Below, one piece after another: positions 18,888 to 28,214 of a stretch of 64,000 nucleotides of DNA. Made by a program: the position numbers and the translations under genes. This stretch comes from Aporhodopirellula rubra. Lineage in GTDB: Bacteria; Planctomycetota; Planctomycetia; Pirellulales; Pirellulaceae. Position 1 is the stretch's first letter. Every line of letters starts with the position of its first letter. Under the pieces are notes generated by a model that was given only the letters and a program-made list of their open reading frames with translations, was not told where the DNA came from and ran no database searches. The DNA lies in assembly GCF_014192335.1 (NCBI RefSeq), contig NZ_JACHXU010000009.1:62001-126000 (forward strand), written 5' to 3'.

Positions 18888-19216
18888 CTGTGAATTTAAA
18901 AAAGTGGTGTCATTCTTGAATTGATGCCAAGTGCCCGAGCCTCGTTTATCGGTTCCTGATTCGGTTGATTCATGCTCGAAAACACAGTCGCCCGCGCAGA
19001 CAAGAGTGACGTGCGAGCGGCTTTCGATGGCTGCAATTTGCTGTAGTCGAATTGGCGAGAGGGAGCAGCGACGCGGCACTGCTCCGCCAACACGCCGTCA
19101 ACGGCCGCGATGTTTTCTCCTTGATTGCCGCAGGTGCGATCCACTGGGCTCCCCGCCTGCGGTTCAGTCACCGTGACGCCGTTTTTCGCTTGATGGATTT
19201 CGGCGTGGCCGAGAAA

Positions 19217-19247
19217 TTTCAGACGCAGGTCGCGACGACGTCTGAAA
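19217..19247. repeat. Inverted repeat with nested palindrome
   Basis: TTTCAGACG at 19217-19225 is matched by its exact reverse complement CGTCTGAAA at 19239-19247. The 13-base interior contains the self-complementary octamer GTCGCGAC (19229-19236), almost concentric with the outer arms. It could be a factor-independent terminator for GH127 (330 bases upstream), a small-RNA hairpin or a protein-binding site. Confidence 0.5.
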
Positions 19248-19446
19248 ACGGCATTTGGCGGCCGCCCGTCCGATACTCGGCAGCGCGCCGATCAGATTCC
19301 TGAATCGAAGTTTTCGATCCATGGGGGGCCGAGGTAGAAATCGCGGTCGCTGAGGGTCACCAGGGCTGGTCCGGAAGGCCAGTGCTTTCGGTGCTTTGGG
19401 ACAGCTCGAGAGAGTTTGGGCACGGTAACGCTTTGCCGTTAAAACC

Positions 19447-19468
19447 CAAAACGGTATTTACCGTTTTG
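19447..19468. repeat. 22-base palindrome with 10-base arms
   Basis: CAAAACGGTA at 19447-19456 and TACCGTTTTG at 19459-19468 are exact reverse complements separated by TT. It lies about 87 bases from the 3' end of tRNA-Cys. The two-base gap makes it a better dimeric protein site than an RNA hairpin, though a terminator for the tRNA transcript (which runs leftward into it) is also possible. Confidence 0.5.
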
Positions 19469-19554
19469 CGCTTCGAAGAAAACGCCGCGCTGCCAGAACT
19501 CGGCAAGTCACCCGGAGGTGTTTCGGCAATAAAGAAAACCCGCCTATTTGAAAG

Positions 19555-19627
19555 AGGCGACGGTGGGATTCGAACCCACGAATAAAGGATTTGCAATCCT
19601 TCGCCTTAGCCACTTGGCCACGTCGCC
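19555..19627 (-). tRNA. tRNA-Cys (anticodon GCA)
   Basis: Minus strand, 73 bases. The acceptor stem GGCGACG pairs with CGTCGCC. The D arm is GCC...GGC. The anticodon stem AAGGA/TCCTT has loop TTGCAAA, giving GCA. The T arm is GTGGG-TTCGAAT-CCCAC, and the discriminator is T (U). CCA is not encoded. It marks the right edge of the accessory region; core genes begin with thioredoxin 219 bases further on. Confidence 0.96.
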
Positions 19628-19846
19628 TTCCTGAACCGTTGACCCTCCTCCGGTTGGGAGAAGTCTCGTGTGAGAAAAACGTTTTCGAAGAGAACGTTTG
19701 GGTCAACGACAAACTTTGCAGAAATTGTTCCGTTTAGGAAGACCGGGTTGCCCCGTTTTTTTCCTTCATCGTCTCAATCTCGGTGATAACCGTCTATTCG
19801 ACACTTTCATGCCAGAGCTTGAATTCCCTCGCACGAAAATTTCGAA

Positions 19847-20170
19847 TCAGACCGACGAGATCGCTTGCTGGAGGGCAGCCTTCGGGCGAATCCCGACGAA
19901 ACTTTCGGAGACTTCGCCGTTCTTGAACAACAACAGCGTTGGGATGCTGTTGATGCCGAACTTTTGCGCGACGCCTGGGTTCTCGTCGATGTTGACTTTG
20001 CCGATCGACACACCGGGGTTTTCGTCAGCCAATTCGTCGATCATCGGAGCGATCTGACGGCAAGGGCCGCACCAAGGGGCCCAAAAGTCGACGAGGACAG
20101 CCGAATCGCTGCTGAGGACTTCGGAGTCGAAATTTGCATCGGTGAATTCTTTTACGGCTTCTGACGCCAT
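19847..20170 (-). CDS. trxA: Thioredoxin
   Basis: 107 residues, the normal length. It is a cytoplasmic disulfide reductase fed by thioredoxin reductase. The active site WCGPC has Cys34 and Cys37. It is preceded by LVDFWAP and followed by the cis-Pro motif SIPTLLLF and the usual C-terminal helix. The start is the ATG at 20168-20170. It stands alone: the Nudix gene upstream on the same strand is 126 bases away. Nothing is unusual. Confidence 0.95.
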   Translation of the reverse strand: MASEAVKEFTDANFDSEVLSSDSAVLVDFWAPWCGPCRQIAPMIDELADENPGVSIGKVNIDENPGVAQKFGINSIPTLLLFKNGEVSESFVGIRPKAALQQAISSV

Positions 20171-20295
20171 GATTGGATCCTGTAGATGTAGTTGAGAGTT
20201 GGAGAGAATTGTCCAGTGATGTCAAACGTGGTTCACAAAGATGTCGTTCCGAGTCCACGCATGTGATTCCGAGCCGAGGTCTCAGAAGACACAAT

Positions 20296-21363
20296 TTACC
20301 GTCTCAATGTTCGCACACCAGAGGCGTCCGCCGACGGAAGCGTCTCGGCCAGCCAAGTTGGCAGGGTCGGAGGCCGATCGAGACGAGCCCGACGTGGCAG
20401 CAAACACTGGGCCAACTGATCCAGGATCACCGCAGTGGCCCCCCAGATCCGGAGCGATTGGTATTCAAACGCGGGGGCACTGAACCGAATTTGGGCGACT
20501 TCTAAGGCAGGATTCGACGCGGCGTGGACTGACCTTCGGTGCCACATGAGACGAACCCGCGATTGCTCGAGGACGGCCGCCAACGGCAAATGGATCACTT
20601 CGTCGACTTCGCCGGGATCTGGATTCCAAGGCTGGTCGGGCAGGCGCAGGACGCAAACCACTGGGGTTACCTCGTTGTCGCTGGCGTAGACAAACTGCAG
20701 TGGCAAATTGCCGCACACCCGGTGCACGTCGGCAGGAAGGCCGAGTTCTTCTTCGAATTCGCGAAGCGCCGCTTCGGCGGGAGTTTCGCCACGTTCGATG
20801 CGTCCACCAGGAAAACAGATCTGTCCCCCGTGATGCCGCAGGGTGTTGGGACGCCGGGTCAACGGAAAAATCCAGCCGTGTTGGGGATCGTAAAATATCC
20901 CCACCGCCACTGCGGCACGTCTGGATTTCAAACGCGAGGGACCTCGGTGTCGTCCGTAGGCGAGCTGCGGGGTCATGTTCCAATCAAGCGAGTCGGACGT
21001 CGTGGAGTCCTCGATCCGCTGCAAACGTTCGGCGAGAGTCTCGGCCATTTGTACCGCAAGACGCTCCACCGTTTGATCCGTTGAAGCACGTTTCAGCTGA
21101 CTCAGCGGGCGGCCTGCTGACGCGTTTGCGGGACCATTTTCGGCTGTCACAGCCGAATCGCGTGCGGGCGTGTTCCCCGACTGTTTTGTCGGGTGCTCGG
21201 CGGTCTGGAATTCTTTGCCGACCTGCAATTCTCCGGCTACCTGAGACGCTTCGAGCCGGTTGCTCCTCGCCCCCGTGCGACGGTTCCCGGCAACGACACC
21301 GTGGGGGAGAGAAGCGTCGCGGGGGAGGGAAGCGTTGTTCGGCTGGGGCGTGTTGAGGTTCAC
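20296..21363 (-). CDS. Nudix hydrolase, CoA-pyrophosphatase-like, with long N-terminal extension
   Basis: The Nudix box is complete (GGRIERGETPAEAALREFEEELGL in sense, read in two parts as GGRIERGETPAEAALRE and FEEELGL). It is preceded by LTRRPNTLRHHGGQICFPGG, the LRxHxGQ/xxFPGG signature of CoA and ADP-ribose pyrophosphatases (NudL type). The nominal GTG start at 21363 gives 355 residues. The first 100 or so are low-complexity and polar (ASLPRDASLPHGVV), so translation may begin at the in-frame ATG at 21048 (MAETLAERLQ), giving about 250 residues, nearer the family size. It begins 7 bases after the sugar epimerase-like gene on the same strand, so the two are probably co-transcribed. Confidence 0.85.
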   Translation of the reverse strand: MNLNTPQPNNASLPRDASLPHGVVAGNRRTGARSNRLEASQVAGELQVGKEFQTAEHPTKQSGNTPARDSAVTAENGPANASAGRPLSQLKRASTDQTVERLAVQMAETLAERLQRIEDSTTSDSLDWNMTPQLAYGRHRGPSRLKSRRAAVAVGIFYDPQHGWIFPLTRRPNTLRHHGGQICFPGGRIERGETPAEAALREFEEELGLPADVHRVCGNLPLQFVYASDNEVTPVVCVLRLPDQPWNPDPGEVDEVIHLPLAAVLEQSRVRLMWHRRSVHAASNPALEVAQIRFSAPAFEYQSLRIWGATAVILDQLAQCLLPRRARLDRPPTLPTWLAETLPSADASGVRTLRR

Positions 21364-21370
21364 CGGAGTG

Positions 21371-22150
21371 CTAAATCAAAGATTCGAGCAGGCGACGCAG
21401 TTTGCGAAGCTCGACACGATGGTCGTGATCATCCATCGGCACCATGTCGACGGTCAAAGCACGATTATATTTCTCGCGTTCCAACTGGGTGACGATTTTT
21501 CCATAATCGATTTCGCCTTGCCCGACGCTGACTTGGAATTTGTCTTTGCTGGTGTCACGCAATTGCACGTTGGTGACAAATTTGAGCAACTGATCGAAAC
21601 CTTTGCCGACGGCCATCGCTTTGGCCACGGCGGGGTTTTCGGCCGAGGCGATCAACGCGACGCTGGGGTCGAGCGAGATGCCGAGCCCGTCGATATTGTT
21701 ACACAGCACGAGCAGCGTATCGGGGTCTTCGCTGAGGCATCCGAGCATGCATCGCACACTCAAACGCACACCTTCGCCTTCGGCGATCGCGACGAGTTTT
21801 TTCAGGTGTTCGACTTCTTCGTTGAACGGGGTTCCCTTTTCCGCGGACGGCACCGAAATATTCACCACTTTGGTGGCCTTTGCGATTCGGCACATCATGT
21901 GGAATTGTTCGTAGTGCTCGTCGCCGGTGCTGGCGAGTTCGAGGCGGTATCCGCTGATATCCATCCGGTGTGTGTATCGGAGGAGTTGAATCGCGCGGTC
22001 CTCATCGACCAGTATTTCGCTGGGTTTTGCGGGTCCGATGGATTCCTGGACGGCGATTTCGACGGCGGTGAAGTCGAGATCCTGAAGCAGCTCGATCGCA
22101 GCCTGAAGTTCCAGATCGGGCCAACATAGAGTCGAGGCGGCAACAAACAC
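21371..22150 (-). CDS. Sugar phosphate isomerase/epimerase-like TIM-barrel protein
   Basis: 260 residues starting at a GTG at 22150. The pattern of the xylose isomerase-like TIM barrel (AP endonuclease 2 superfamily) is clear: FVAASTLCWPDLELQAAIELLQ, then FTAVEIAV, a central metal-site region, and GQGEIDYGKIVTQLE near the C-terminus, which is a standard motif of these enzymes. Expected metal ligands are partly visible (VEIAVQE, GISLDPS, VSVGQGE) but cannot be assigned one by one. Such proteins act on inositols, keto-sugars or unknown sugars. It is divergent from the GH32-like gene at 22380. Confidence 0.75.
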   Translation of the reverse strand: MFVAASTLCWPDLELQAAIELLQDLDFTAVEIAVQESIGPAKPSEILVDEDRAIQLLRYTHRMDISGYRLELASTGDEHYEQFHMMCRIAKATKVVNISVPSAEKGTPFNEEVEHLKKLVAIAEGEGVRLSVRCMLGCLSEDPDTLLVLCNNIDGLGISLDPSVALIASAENPAVAKAMAVGKGFDQLLKFVTNVQLRDTSKDKFQVSVGQGEIDYGKIVTQLEREKYNRALTVDMVPMDDHDHRVELRKLRRLLESLI

Positions 22151-22379
22151 GCGGTGCGTCCTTTCGAGTGAGCAAGCAGTTAAATCAGTGATGCCGGGCT
22201 TGACCTAAATTGCCTAGCCCAGAGGCTTTCACTCTACCGTGACTCTGCCTCGCAAGTCCAGCCGAGTCGGGGGAATCTCAAAAGCGACTCTCGGGCGAGT
22301 AATCTGATTGCGGCCGGGGCTCGACGGACGCCCTACTATTTTCACGTCAATCTATTCATTGCGATGATTCGAGCAAAAC

Positions 22380-23972
22380 ATGTTTTCGGAAACTGACGGC
22401 AGCCGGAAGGCGATCGGCGATGTCGATGTGCTCTACCACGATGGGCTGTACCACCTCTTTCATTTGGTCCTTCCCAATCACGACTTTATCGCCCACGCGG
22501 TGAGCACGGACGCGTTGAATTGGCGGCGAGTCCGAAATGCCCTCTTCATCGGCGACCCCGGCAGTTGGGACGATTTGATGCTGTGGACAATGCACGTGTC
22601 GCCGGATCCGCACCAATCGGGACGGTGGCGGATGTTCTACACGGGATTGTCGCGGCGCGACCAAGGCAACTACCAACGGATCGGCATGGCGGTCAGCGAC
22701 GACCTGATGCATTGGCACAAATCGCCGGTCCACTGGGTCGACCGTCGCGGCCCAAACGATCCACAACGAGTCAAAGAGGCACTGGAGCTCAGCCGCTCCC
22801 AAGTGACGCCTGCCGAGGACGCTCCGTTCGACGAGAACAGTTGCTTCCCACTGCAACCCGATCCCGCGTATTACGAGGCCTCACTCGACGAAGGACGTCA
22901 GTGGATCAGTTTTCGAGACCCGTATTACTACCACGACGGTAAAGACGGATGGTTAATGGCATCGGCTCGGGTTAATCACGGCCCGATCGTTCGCCGCGGC
23001 TGCGTGGCGTTGATGAAGGAGGTCGAGCCGAATCACTTCGAAGCGATGCCGCCGCTTCACCACCCGCGTCTGTACGACGACATCGAAGTCCCCAATCTGA
23101 TTTGCTTTGACGAAGATCACTACCTCATCGGCAGCATTCGTGAAGACGCCAAGATTCGGTATTGGCATTCGGATCACCTGCGTGATCGATGGCAGAGCTA
23201 TCACGACAACGTGTTGCTGGCACAGGGCAACTACGCAGGCCGCGTTTGCCGCGACGACAAAGGATGGCTGTTGTGGAATTTCTATTCGATGAGTACGGCC
23301 GACCGCCTTTCCAACAATATCATGCCGCCGCCGAAACGCTTGTGCCGTTCCAAAGACGGGCTGCTGCGAGCGGTCACCTTTGAAGGGATTGAAGCCTACG
23401 CACGCGAGTCAATCGATGCCGACTGCGTTCACGGCCTGATCGAAGATCTTGATGACGCCGGAGACCATTGCCTGCTTGGTGACCGTCAACTGGAAGTCGC
23501 CTGCGAGAGTGGTTTCCAAGCGTTCGTGTTTGACGGCGAGATGGAACACTTTCGGTTTTCCGCGAATCTGTGTTTGCAGGGACTCGGCAAGTGCGGATTG
23601 GTGTTTCGAATCGATCCGGAAACGCGGGATGGGTACTACTTGTCACTCGATCTCTACAAAGGCGTGGCGCAGCTTCGCGGATGGGGCACCGACGACCAGA
23701 GCAGCGGTGAACACATGATGCAGTTCGACTCGTTGCAGTCGGGATTTTGGCATGGCAAGTCTCGCGGCCGAGCGGACGTGACTCTGATCGCATTCGGCAG
23801 TTACATCGAATTGTCTATTGACGGACGCGTTGTCCTTTCCCTCGCGGACCACCGGTTTTCACGCGGGCATCTCGGCATATATCTCGAAACTGCGGTCGTG
23901 CGGCTCTCTGATATTGAGATCATCCGACTCGCGTCGCCGAGCCAGACGGACGAACACCTGACCAGCGGTTAA
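22380..23972 (+). CDS. GH32-like five-bladed propeller glycoside hydrolase
   Basis: 530 residues, no signal peptide, so cytoplasmic unless the start lies elsewhere. The N-terminal 340 residues are a five-bladed propeller with the GH32/GH68 triad pattern: Asp near residue 16 ([10 protein letters not shown]), Arg179-Asp180 (SFRDPYYY, the RDP motif), and Glu236 (DIEVPNLI, at the place of the EC motif). The typical WMNDPNG start of invertases is absent, so substrate may not be fructan. Residues about 380-520 ([21 protein letters not shown]) form a C-terminal beta-sandwich. It is divergent from the TIM-barrel gene across 229 bases. The family call is moderately sure; the substrate is unknown. Confidence 0.72.
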   Translation: MFSETDGSRKAIGDVDVLYHDGLYHLFHLVLPNHDFIAHAVSTDALNWRRVRNALFIGDPGSWDDLMLWTMHVSPDPHQSGRWRMFYTGLSRRDQGNYQRIGMAVSDDLMHWHKSPVHWVDRRGPNDPQRVKEALELSRSQVTPAEDAPFDENSCFPLQPDPAYYEASLDEGRQWISFRDPYYYHDGKDGWLMASARVNHGPIVRRGCVALMKEVEPNHFEAMPPLHHPRLYDDIEVPNLICFDEDHYLIGSIREDAKIRYWHSDHLRDRWQSYHDNVLLAQGNYAGRVCRDDKGWLLWNFYSMSTADRLSNNIMPPPKRLCRSKDGLLRAVTFEGIEAYARESIDADCVHGLIEDLDDAGDHCLLGDRQLEVACESGFQAFVFDGEMEHFRFSANLCLQGLGKCGLVFRIDPETRDGYYLSLDLYKGVAQLRGWGTDDQSSGEHMMQFDSLQSGFWHGKSRGRADVTLIAFGSYIELSIDGRVVLSLADHRFSRGHLGIYLETAVVRLSDIEIIRLASPSQTDEHLTSG

Positions 23973-24240
23973 TGAAGAACGACAAAAAAGAAACAGCACG
24001 CCACCGATTGGCCACCCAATTCATGCGGAGGTGGACCGAGTGAAACCCCGGCGGCGGTGGATGATTGCGTGGGTCCCAACGGACTAGTAACTTGAGCGGC
24101 GGGGACTACGATACGCTCGTGGCTCCCGGCCGATCCGTAGCCGCGACGTGTTACGATAACCGTGACATCCCGCCGGTGCGCAACCTCTGCACCGCCCTCA
24201 CCTTTCAAAATCCTACCTCAATCGTTTGCTGGAGTCGTCG

Positions 24241-24969
24241 ATGATTCGTGAAGCTTCCCTTGCCACTTTGTTGATCCTTTGTGCCAGTGTCCCGAGTTGG
24301 GCGGATTCGCCCGCGGCGTCTACCGATTCGCAAATGAAGACCATCTTCAATGGCGAAAACCTCGAGGGATGGAGCGGTGACCCACGACTATGGTCAGTTC
24401 GCGACGGCGTCATTCACGGCGAAACCACGCCTGAAAATGCGGCCAAGGGGAACACGTTTCTGATCTGGCAGGACGGGAATACTGCTGATTTCGAATTGAC
24501 GTTGTCGTTTCGCTGCAACGCGACCAACAACTCCGGCATCCAATATCGGTCCGAACACAACACGGCAGCCAACGCACCGAACAAATGGTCGCTCAAGGGT
24601 TACCAGCACGAAGTTCGCAACGAAGAAGGTTTCCCCAACATCTCTGGGTTCATCTATGGCGAACGCCTCAACCGCGGACGCATCTGCCTGGTCGGCGAAA
24701 AGGCAGTCCAGGAAGGTGACAAGAAAAAAGTCCTGGAGACATTGATCACGCCTGAAGAGTTTAAAGAGTTGTTTCGCCTGGACGATTGGAACGATGTCCG
24801 AATCGTTGCCAAGGGTCGTAACGTCCAGCACTATCTCAACGGTCGGTTGATTCTCGATTTCACCGATTCGCCTGAGCAAGCCCGTCTCGATGGGGTCCTC
24901 GGCTTGCAACTGCACGCAGGCAAACCGATGTGGGCGGAGTTTAAAGACATTCACTTCCGTTCGCTGTAA
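24241..24969 (+). CDS. Secreted DUF1080 (3-keto-disaccharide hydrolase domain) protein
   Basis: 242 residues from the ATG at 24241; an upstream TTG in frame is less likely. MIREASLATLLILCASVPSWAD is a signal peptide. The rest is one DUF1080 concanavalin-like domain: TIFNGENLEGWSGDPRLWSVRDG, then NNSGIQYRS, GYQHEVRN, DWNDVRIVAKG, HYLNGRLILDF and GVLGLQLHAG. Domains of this kind are greatly expanded in planctomycetes, and some members cleave 3-keto-glycosides. It acts in the periplasm or outside. It stands alone between the GH32-like gene and the UbiD-type gene. Confidence 0.9.
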   Translation: MIREASLATLLILCASVPSWADSPAASTDSQMKTIFNGENLEGWSGDPRLWSVRDGVIHGETTPENAAKGNTFLIWQDGNTADFELTLSFRCNATNNSGIQYRSEHNTAANAPNKWSLKGYQHEVRNEEGFPNISGFIYGERLNRGRICLVGEKAVQEGDKKKVLETLITPEEFKELFRLDDWNDVRIVAKGRNVQHYLNGRLILDFTDSPEQARLDGVLGLQLHAGKPMWAEFKDIHFRSL

Positions 24970-25076
24970 TTCTTTGCCAATAGGGCGACTGACACTTCTC
25001 TACGAGATGACGGGTTCGTTGACGGCCGGTTATGATTTTGGCGTGCGAGTAGTCCCCATCATCCAAAGCCGGCCCG

Positions 25077-26909
25077 TTGAAACATCGCAGTACCCGAGAA
25101 GTTGTCGAAGACCTCCGTCGTGGCCAACGTTTAATCGAGGTCACTGATGAGGTCGACCCGCATTTGGAGATCGCGGAAATCCAGCGCCGGGTGTACGCAA
25201 ACGGCGGGCCGGGACTGTTGTTTTCGAACGTTCGTGGCTGCCGTTTTCCGATGGCGTCGAACCTGTTCGCGTCGCTCGAGCAAGCCCGCTATCTGTTTCG
25301 CGATACGCTCGAATCGGTCCGCCGCCTGATCGAAATCAAGCTAGATCCGTCGGCGTTGCCGAAACATCCGGTGCGGTACGCGGGCGTGCCATTGACCGCG
25401 ATGACCATGTTGCCGCGAAGGGTCCGCCGCGGTCCGGTGATGGCGAATGCGTGCCCCCTTTCCGACCTGCCGCAGTTAAAATGCTGGCCTGACGACGGCG
25501 GTGCGTTCGTGACACTGCCCCAGGTGCTCAGCGCCGATCCGTTGGCACCGGACAACCTGATGCGAGTGAACCTCGGCATGTACCGGGTGCAATTATCAGG
25601 CAACCAATACGATCCTCAATCACAAGTCGGCCTCCACTACCAAATCCATCGTGGCATTGGAGTGCATCACCGAACCGCAATGGACCGCGGTGAAGAACTG
25701 CGAGTCGCGATCACGGCGGGCGGCTCTCCTGCGATGAGCCTGGCGGCGGTGATGCCGCTCCCCGAAGGTCTGACTGAACTGACATTCGCCGGGGCGCTGG
25801 CGGGACGCCGGACTCGCATGATCCGTGGGGATCACGCGCCGGTCTATGCGGATGCGGACTTCGCGATCGTCGGTCGGATTGACCCAACCGCGACGATGCC
25901 CGAAGGTCCGTTCGGAGACCATCTCGGTTACTACTCGCTCGAACACCCGTTTCCGTTCATGCGGGTCGAAAAGGTTTGGCACCGTGACGACGCGGTGTGG
26001 CCGTTCACCGTGGTCGGTCGACCTCCTCAAGAGGACACGACATTCGGACAATTAATCCATGAGCTGACCGACCCGATTATCCCGAGCGTGATTCCGGGAG
26101 TCAAAGCCGTGCATGCGGTCGATGCAGCAGGGGTCCACCCATTGTTGTTGGCGATCGGCAGCGAACGATACATGCCGACCCTCGACGCGGCTGAACCTCA
26201 AGAGTTGCTCACACAAGCCAACGCGATCTTGGGCAACGGGCAATTGTCGCTCGCGAAGTACTTATGGATTACCGACGACCCTGAAAACAAACTCAAAATC
26301 CATGACGTCGAGCGATTCATCCGCCACATTCTGGAACGTGTCGATTGGCGTCGAGACCTTCACTTTCACACGCGGACCACGATCGACACGCTGGATTACT
26401 CCGGCACGGGGTTGAACCAAGGATCGAAAGTCGTGATCGCCGCGCGCGGTTCGGCGTGTCGCGAGCTTCCGCATGAAGTGCCGACGGATTTATCGCTCCC
26501 GCACGGTTTCGAAAATGCTCGGGTGGTGATGCCCGGTGTGCTCGCGATTGGGGCGCCGAAATACAGCGCAGACGCAGGAGCCCACGAAGCAAACGAACTC
26601 GCAAGTGCATTATCTTCACATGAAGCCGCTAAATCGTTTCCGCTAATCACGATTTGCGATGATGCGGACTTTGCATCCGCGAACGCAAACAATTGGTTGT
26701 GGCTGACGTTCACCCGCAGTAACCCCGCAACAGACATTTGCGGTGTGGATGAATTTGTCCTGGACAAACACTGGGGATGCCGGGGTCCGCTGCTGATTGA
26801 CGCACGCGTGAAACCTCACCACGCGCCGCCATTGATTGAGGACCGCGAAACATTGGCGAAGGTCGACGCCCGGGCGGCACGCGGCGGACCACTGGCGGCA
26901 TATCTCTAG
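25077..26909 (+). CDS. UbiD-family decarboxylase
   Basis: 610 residues, from a TTG at 25077 (TTG AAA CAT CGC); no better in-frame ATG precedes the conserved region. The sequence follows UbiD-type prenylated-FMN decarboxylases: GPGLLFSNVRG, the central NLGMYRVQLSGN and HYQIHRGIGVHH, ITAGGSPAMSLAAV, MPEGPFGDHLGYYS and a C-terminal LDKHWGCRGPLLIDARVKP. Possible roles are ubiquinone-type or menaquinone (futalosine) synthesis, or aromatic acid turnover. Length exceeds the 490 or so of E. coli UbiD, as in many planctomycete homologues. No UbiX flavin prenyltransferase is in the window. It is followed 279 bases later by psd on the same strand. Confidence 0.88.
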   Translation: MKHRSTREVVEDLRRGQRLIEVTDEVDPHLEIAEIQRRVYANGGPGLLFSNVRGCRFPMASNLFASLEQARYLFRDTLESVRRLIEIKLDPSALPKHPVRYAGVPLTAMTMLPRRVRRGPVMANACPLSDLPQLKCWPDDGGAFVTLPQVLSADPLAPDNLMRVNLGMYRVQLSGNQYDPQSQVGLHYQIHRGIGVHHRTAMDRGEELRVAITAGGSPAMSLAAVMPLPEGLTELTFAGALAGRRTRMIRGDHAPVYADADFAIVGRIDPTATMPEGPFGDHLGYYSLEHPFPFMRVEKVWHRDDAVWPFTVVGRPPQEDTTFGQLIHELTDPIIPSVIPGVKAVHAVDAAGVHPLLLAIGSERYMPTLDAAEPQELLTQANAILGNGQLSLAKYLWITDDPENKLKIHDVERFIRHILERVDWRRDLHFHTRTTIDTLDYSGTGLNQGSKVVIAARGSACRELPHEVPTDLSLPHGFENARVVMPGVLAIGAPKYSADAGAHEANELASALSSHEAAKSFPLITICDDADFASANANNWLWLTFTRSNPATDICGVDEFVLDKHWGCRGPLLIDARVKPHHAPPLIEDRETLAKVDARAARGGPLAAYL

Positions 26910-27188
26910 CCTCAGAACAATCCAACAGCCCGTTCAACGATGAATGCGGCGGCTGCACCGCGTTCTCTCTCTGCGCCGCTTTGAGGACACCCGGTGCTGT
27001 TGCCTTTCCTGAGTGTCTGCCACAATGCAGAGCGTGTGGATGGTTGATCGACATGCCCGCCTCGCCAGCAAGAGAATCCGATGTGCCCCCATGCGATTCA
27101 ACTTGCATTCGTCGTTTGGCGGAGGTGATATCGACTCAGTCCACACCCCGCGTGCCGAATACTACTCATCGCTGACACAGATGCGTCC

Positions 27189-28085
27189 ATGGATGAAATC
27201 CTTTATTACGACCGATACGCCAAGGAAACTCGCACCGAGAAGGTGTACGGAGACAAGGCGTTGCGTTGGACGTACGGAACGATCGCGGGAAAGATTTCGC
27301 TAAACGCGTTGGTGAAGCGTGCCGCGTTTTCGCATTGGTACGGATGGCGAATGGATCGTCCGTCAACGCGTGAAAAGATCGCACCTTTTATCCAAGAGTA
27401 CGAACTAGACTCGTCGGAATTTGTGCGTGATGTCGATGAGTTTGCAAACTTCAACGAGTTCTTTTATCGCGAACTCAAACCGGACGCTCGCCCGATCGAT
27501 TCGAATCCAAATTCGGTGGTTTTTCCCGCCGATGGTCGCCACCTGTGTGTGCCCGACTTGTCTCAGTGTGATGGATTGTTCGTGAAGGGCGAAATGTTCG
27601 ATCTGGACACTTTGCTCGACGATCACTCGCTAACAAATCGATACGCCGCGGGCAGCCTGCTGCTGTCACGATTGTGCCCAGTCGATTATCACCGTTTTCA
27701 CTTTCCCGCCGCCGGAGTTCCGGGACCAACGAAACTGATCAACGGGCCGTTGTACTCAGTAAACCCGATCGCGCTTTGCCAGAACATTCAAATTCTCGCG
27801 ACGAACAAACGATGCGTCACTGAGTTAAGAACGGAGAAGTTTGGGAATATTTTGCTGCTGGAAATCGGTGCGACGTGTGTGGGTAGCATTTGCCAAACCT
27901 ATGCGGACGGACAGCCCGTCGAGAAGGGTGCGGAGAAGGGGTATTTCCGCTTTGGCGGTTCCTCCACGATCACGATTTTCGAACCCGGTCGCATCCGTTT
28001 TGATCGCGACCTGATCGAGAATTCCCAGAATCAGCGAGAACTCTACGGGCGGGTCGGCGACCGCATGGGCGTGCTCTGCGAGTAA
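27189..28085 (+). CDS. psd: Phosphatidylserine decarboxylase proenzyme
   Basis: 298 residues. It makes phosphatidylethanolamine from phosphatidylserine at the inner membrane. The proenzyme self-cleaves at a G-S bond to form a pyruvoyl group: here FGGSSTITIFEPG near residues 255-268 is the cleavage site, with Ser258 the likely pyruvoyl precursor. Other family marks are FNEFFYRELKP, VDYHRFHFP and the VGSI segment. The usual L/G-G-S-T reads GGSS. The start is the ATG at 27189. It is monocistronic as far as spacing shows. Confidence 0.92.
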   Translation: MDEILYYDRYAKETRTEKVYGDKALRWTYGTIAGKISLNALVKRAAFSHWYGWRMDRPSTREKIAPFIQEYELDSSEFVRDVDEFANFNEFFYRELKPDARPIDSNPNSVVFPADGRHLCVPDLSQCDGLFVKGEMFDLDTLLDDHSLTNRYAAGSLLLSRLCPVDYHRFHFPAAGVPGPTKLINGPLYSVNPIALCQNIQILATNKRCVTELRTEKFGNILLLEIGATCVGSICQTYADGQPVEKGAEKGYFRFGGSSTITIFEPGRIRFDRDLIENSQNQRELYGRVGDRMGVLCE

Positions 28086-28214
28086 GCGGCATTCCCGCTC
28101 GACCATCGCGATAGCAGGCGTACCAAAGTTATCGCACCGTGGAGCGGCAGCACGCCCCCCGGGCGGAAATCGGTTTTGTCAAAGTTTTCCGATTGGCGTG
28201 TCGATAACGCTTCC

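Larger units (their letters stand above)
18888..19554. other. Non-coding stretch with inverted repeats before tRNA-Cys
   Basis: About 670 bases between GH127 and tRNA-Cys without a supportable gene. Open frames here have no recognisable domain. Two inverted repeats, listed separately, are the only structure I see. No integrase stub like the one next to tRNA-Lys could be found. Confidence 0.5.

Noticed and set aside
19382-19585. Open frame ending inside tRNA-Cys, similar in position to the integrase tail at tRNA-Lys
   Set aside because: It has no recombinase motif; the ending GGIRTHE is just the tRNA sequence read as protein.
21260-22129. Long plus-strand frame opposite the TIM-barrel and Nudix genes
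   Set aside because: It is antisense to a protein with clear family motifs and has the skewed composition of a shadow frame.
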